From: an uncultured Senegalimassilia sp.
GTDB taxonomy: Bacteria > Actinomycetota > Coriobacteriia > Coriobacteriales > Eggerthellaceae
Assembly (NCBI RefSeq): GCF_934632265.1
Contig: NZ_CAKTYH010000123.1
Coordinates: 1 to 5,573, forward strand
Direction of reading: 5' to 3'
DNA: 5,573 bases
The first letter of the stretch is position 1; every line of letters begins with the position of its first letter. Positions 4,732 to 5,573 of the stretch are shown here, one piece after another. The notes under the pieces are model-generated. The model was not told the DNA's origin and did not search any database. It saw nothing but the letters and a program-made list of their open reading frames with translations. The position numbers and the translations under genes were made by a program.

Positions 4732-5033
4732 TGGCGCATCACCGGCATCCACCCCGGCAGCGCCAGCGCGGCCTCGTGCTTGCACGGCGCGTCCGTCCGC
4801 AGCCACTCCCACCATCCGCGGCCGTCGGGCCGCAGGTGCAGCACGTGGGCGTGCAGCAGCCCATGGCACCCTCCGGCGTTGCCGAAGCCGCACACGGCCA
4901 CGGTCGGGCCGTCCGCGCCGCCCTGGCTCCTCGGCACGATGTGGTGCCGCTCGGAAGCCGGCCGGCCGCAGAACGCGCACCACGGCGCCTCGATGCTCGG
5001 CAGGGCCATCATGGCCTCCTGGTAGCGGTTCAC
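4728..5033 (-). CDS. HNH endonuclease
   Basis: The 101-aa protein is a compact HNH (beta-beta-alpha metal) nuclease. The zinc knuckle is CAFC (about 19-22) with CGFGNAGGCH (about 48-57). The catalytic stretch RHHIVPRSQGG is at about 29-39, Asn at about 52, and the third-position HGLLH at about 57-61. It cuts DNA; in phages such proteins act in packaging, recombination or as free-standing homing enzymes. It is not next to terS, so a packaging partner role is less obvious. The GTG at 5033 makes a GTGA overlap and has GGAGGGG 7 bases upstream. An in-frame ATG at 5009 has AGGAGG 5 bases upstream, an equally good alternative that keeps the whole domain. Confidence 0.9.
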   Translation of the reverse strand: MNRYQEAMMALPSIEAPWCAFCGRPASERHHIVPRSQGGADGPTVAVCGFGNAGGCHGLLHAHVLHLRPDGRGWWEWLRTDAPCKHEAALALPGWMPVMRQ

Positions 5034-5179
5034 GGCCTCGCCCCTCCCTCGACGGGGGGCAGCTCCACGGACACGTAGCGGCCGTGGATGCCCGCCTCGC
5101 TGTCGGCCAGCTTCGGCGGCATGTACACCACCCAGGCGTCGGCCTTCCAGGCCGCGTATCGCAGGTCGTCCGCCGTCAT
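5030..5179 (-). CDS. Unrecognised 49-aa protein
   Basis: I do not recognise a family. The protein runs MTADDLRYAAWKADAWVVYMPP and ends VSVELPPVEGGARP, with a central hydrophobic WVVYM too short for a membrane span. It is probably a small soluble beta protein. The ATG at 5179 overlaps the DnaC-like gene's stop as ATGA, and its own stop overlaps the HNH start as GTGA. It therefore fills the space between two firm genes exactly, which is the main evidence that it is translated. The longer frame in this register opens inside the DnaC-like gene and is not supported. Confidence 0.6.
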   Translation of the reverse strand: MTADDLRYAAWKADAWVVYMPPKLADSEAGIHGRYVSVELPPVEGGARP

Positions 5180-5573
5180 CGCGCCAGCCTCCTGTCCGCG
5201 CCGCCGATGCGCACCTGCCGGGCGTCCGCCAGGCGGCTGACGATGGACTTGGCCGTGGCCTCGTCCCCGCCCGCCGAGAGCTTGGCGAACAGGCTGGCGG
5301 AGTCGTCGTTGGTCGTGTAGACCGTCGGGCGCATCGCCTGGTAGCGGCCGTCGATGACGGCGTACATCATGGCCAGCGCGAACGGCGTGACGTTCTCCTT
5401 GCCCAGGTCGTCGACCACGAGCAGCGGCACGTTGCGCCACCGCGCCACGGCCTGCCGCTCGCTGCCCGGCCCCGAATACGTGGCCTTGACCTCGGCCAGG
5501 ATGCCCGTCATCGTGGCGAACTCGCCACGCATGGAACCTGCCAGCGCCATGAGCGCGGCGCACGCCTGGGTGG
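5176..5573 (-). CDS. DnaC/IstB-like helicase-loader ATPase, N-terminus cut by window edge
   Basis: The frame is open to the right edge; 131 C-terminal residues are visible. It is an AAA+ ATPase of the DnaC/IstB type, which loads the replicative helicase at the phage origin. Walker B is the clear VPLLVVDDLGKE, then a helix and PTVYTTND (sensor 1). SRLADA follows as the arginine-finger region near the end, as in DnaC. The first visible residues (TQACAAL) look like the helix directly after the Walker A GKT, so the P-loop should lie just beyond the edge. Internal ATGs such as the one at 5550 are not the true start. It leads the coupled operon and marks the replication module. Confidence 0.9.
   Translation of the reverse strand, partial: TQACAALMALAGSMRGEFATMTGILAEVKATYSGPGSERQAVARWRNVPLLVVDDLGKENVTPFALAMMYAVIDGRYQAMRPTVYTTNDDSASLFAKLSAGGDEATAKSIVSRLADARQVRIGGADRRLAR

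Noticed and set aside
1..5573. CRISPR array, insertion sequence, integrase or attachment site
   Set aside because: No repeated spacer-sized units, no transposase or recombinase motifs, and no direct repeats typical of att sites were seen.

Overview
This is a slice of a tailed-phage or prophage genome. Every gene I can support lies on the minus strand, so transcription runs from the right edge (5573) to the left edge (1). The order is a DnaC/IstB-like helicase loader, a string of very small early or accessory genes, a ParB-like protein, then the small and large terminase subunits. This is the usual replication-to-packaging transition of a temperate siphophage. Base composition is high in G+C (hand counts: 68% over 1-60, 75% over 4681-4740). 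The small proteins, such as a Lar-type zinc protein and one starting MISDQERREVAAKL with a C-terminal zinc ribbon, resemble phage proteins I associate with high-GC gut Coriobacteriia (Eggerthellaceae and relatives). That host call is an inference, not a proof.

Right block (5573 to 4002): the DnaC-like ATPase (N-terminus off the window), a 49-aa protein, an HNH endonuclease, a 66-aa Cys-rich protein, a 113-aa protein with a NUMOD-like C-terminal helix-turn-helix, and a 64-aa protein. All five junctions are 4-base ATGA or GTGA overlaps, so this is one translationally coupled operon.

Between 4001 and 3740 lies about 260 bases with no gene but with strong inverted repeats, suggesting a structured leader or non-coding RNA. 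The middle block (3739 to 2014) follows: Lar-type zinc protein, a two-part Cys-rich protein, an alpha-helical protein with a zinc ribbon, an unrecognised 171-aa coiled-coil protein, and a small Cys-containing membrane protein, again with overlapping ends. Part of this block is much lower in G+C (about 51% over 2281-2520), which suggests mosaic acquisition.

After a 138-base gap with a long GC-rich hairpin comes a ParB-like gene with an abbreviated core and an unrecognised Cys-containing tail, coupled by TGATG to a 43-aa protein. A clear intrinsic terminator (1177-1196) then separates this set from the terminase pair. TerS (1138-656) and the N-terminal two-thirds or so of the TerL ATPase domain region (652 to the left edge) close the window. 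No tRNA, CRISPR array, transposase or integrase is visible.
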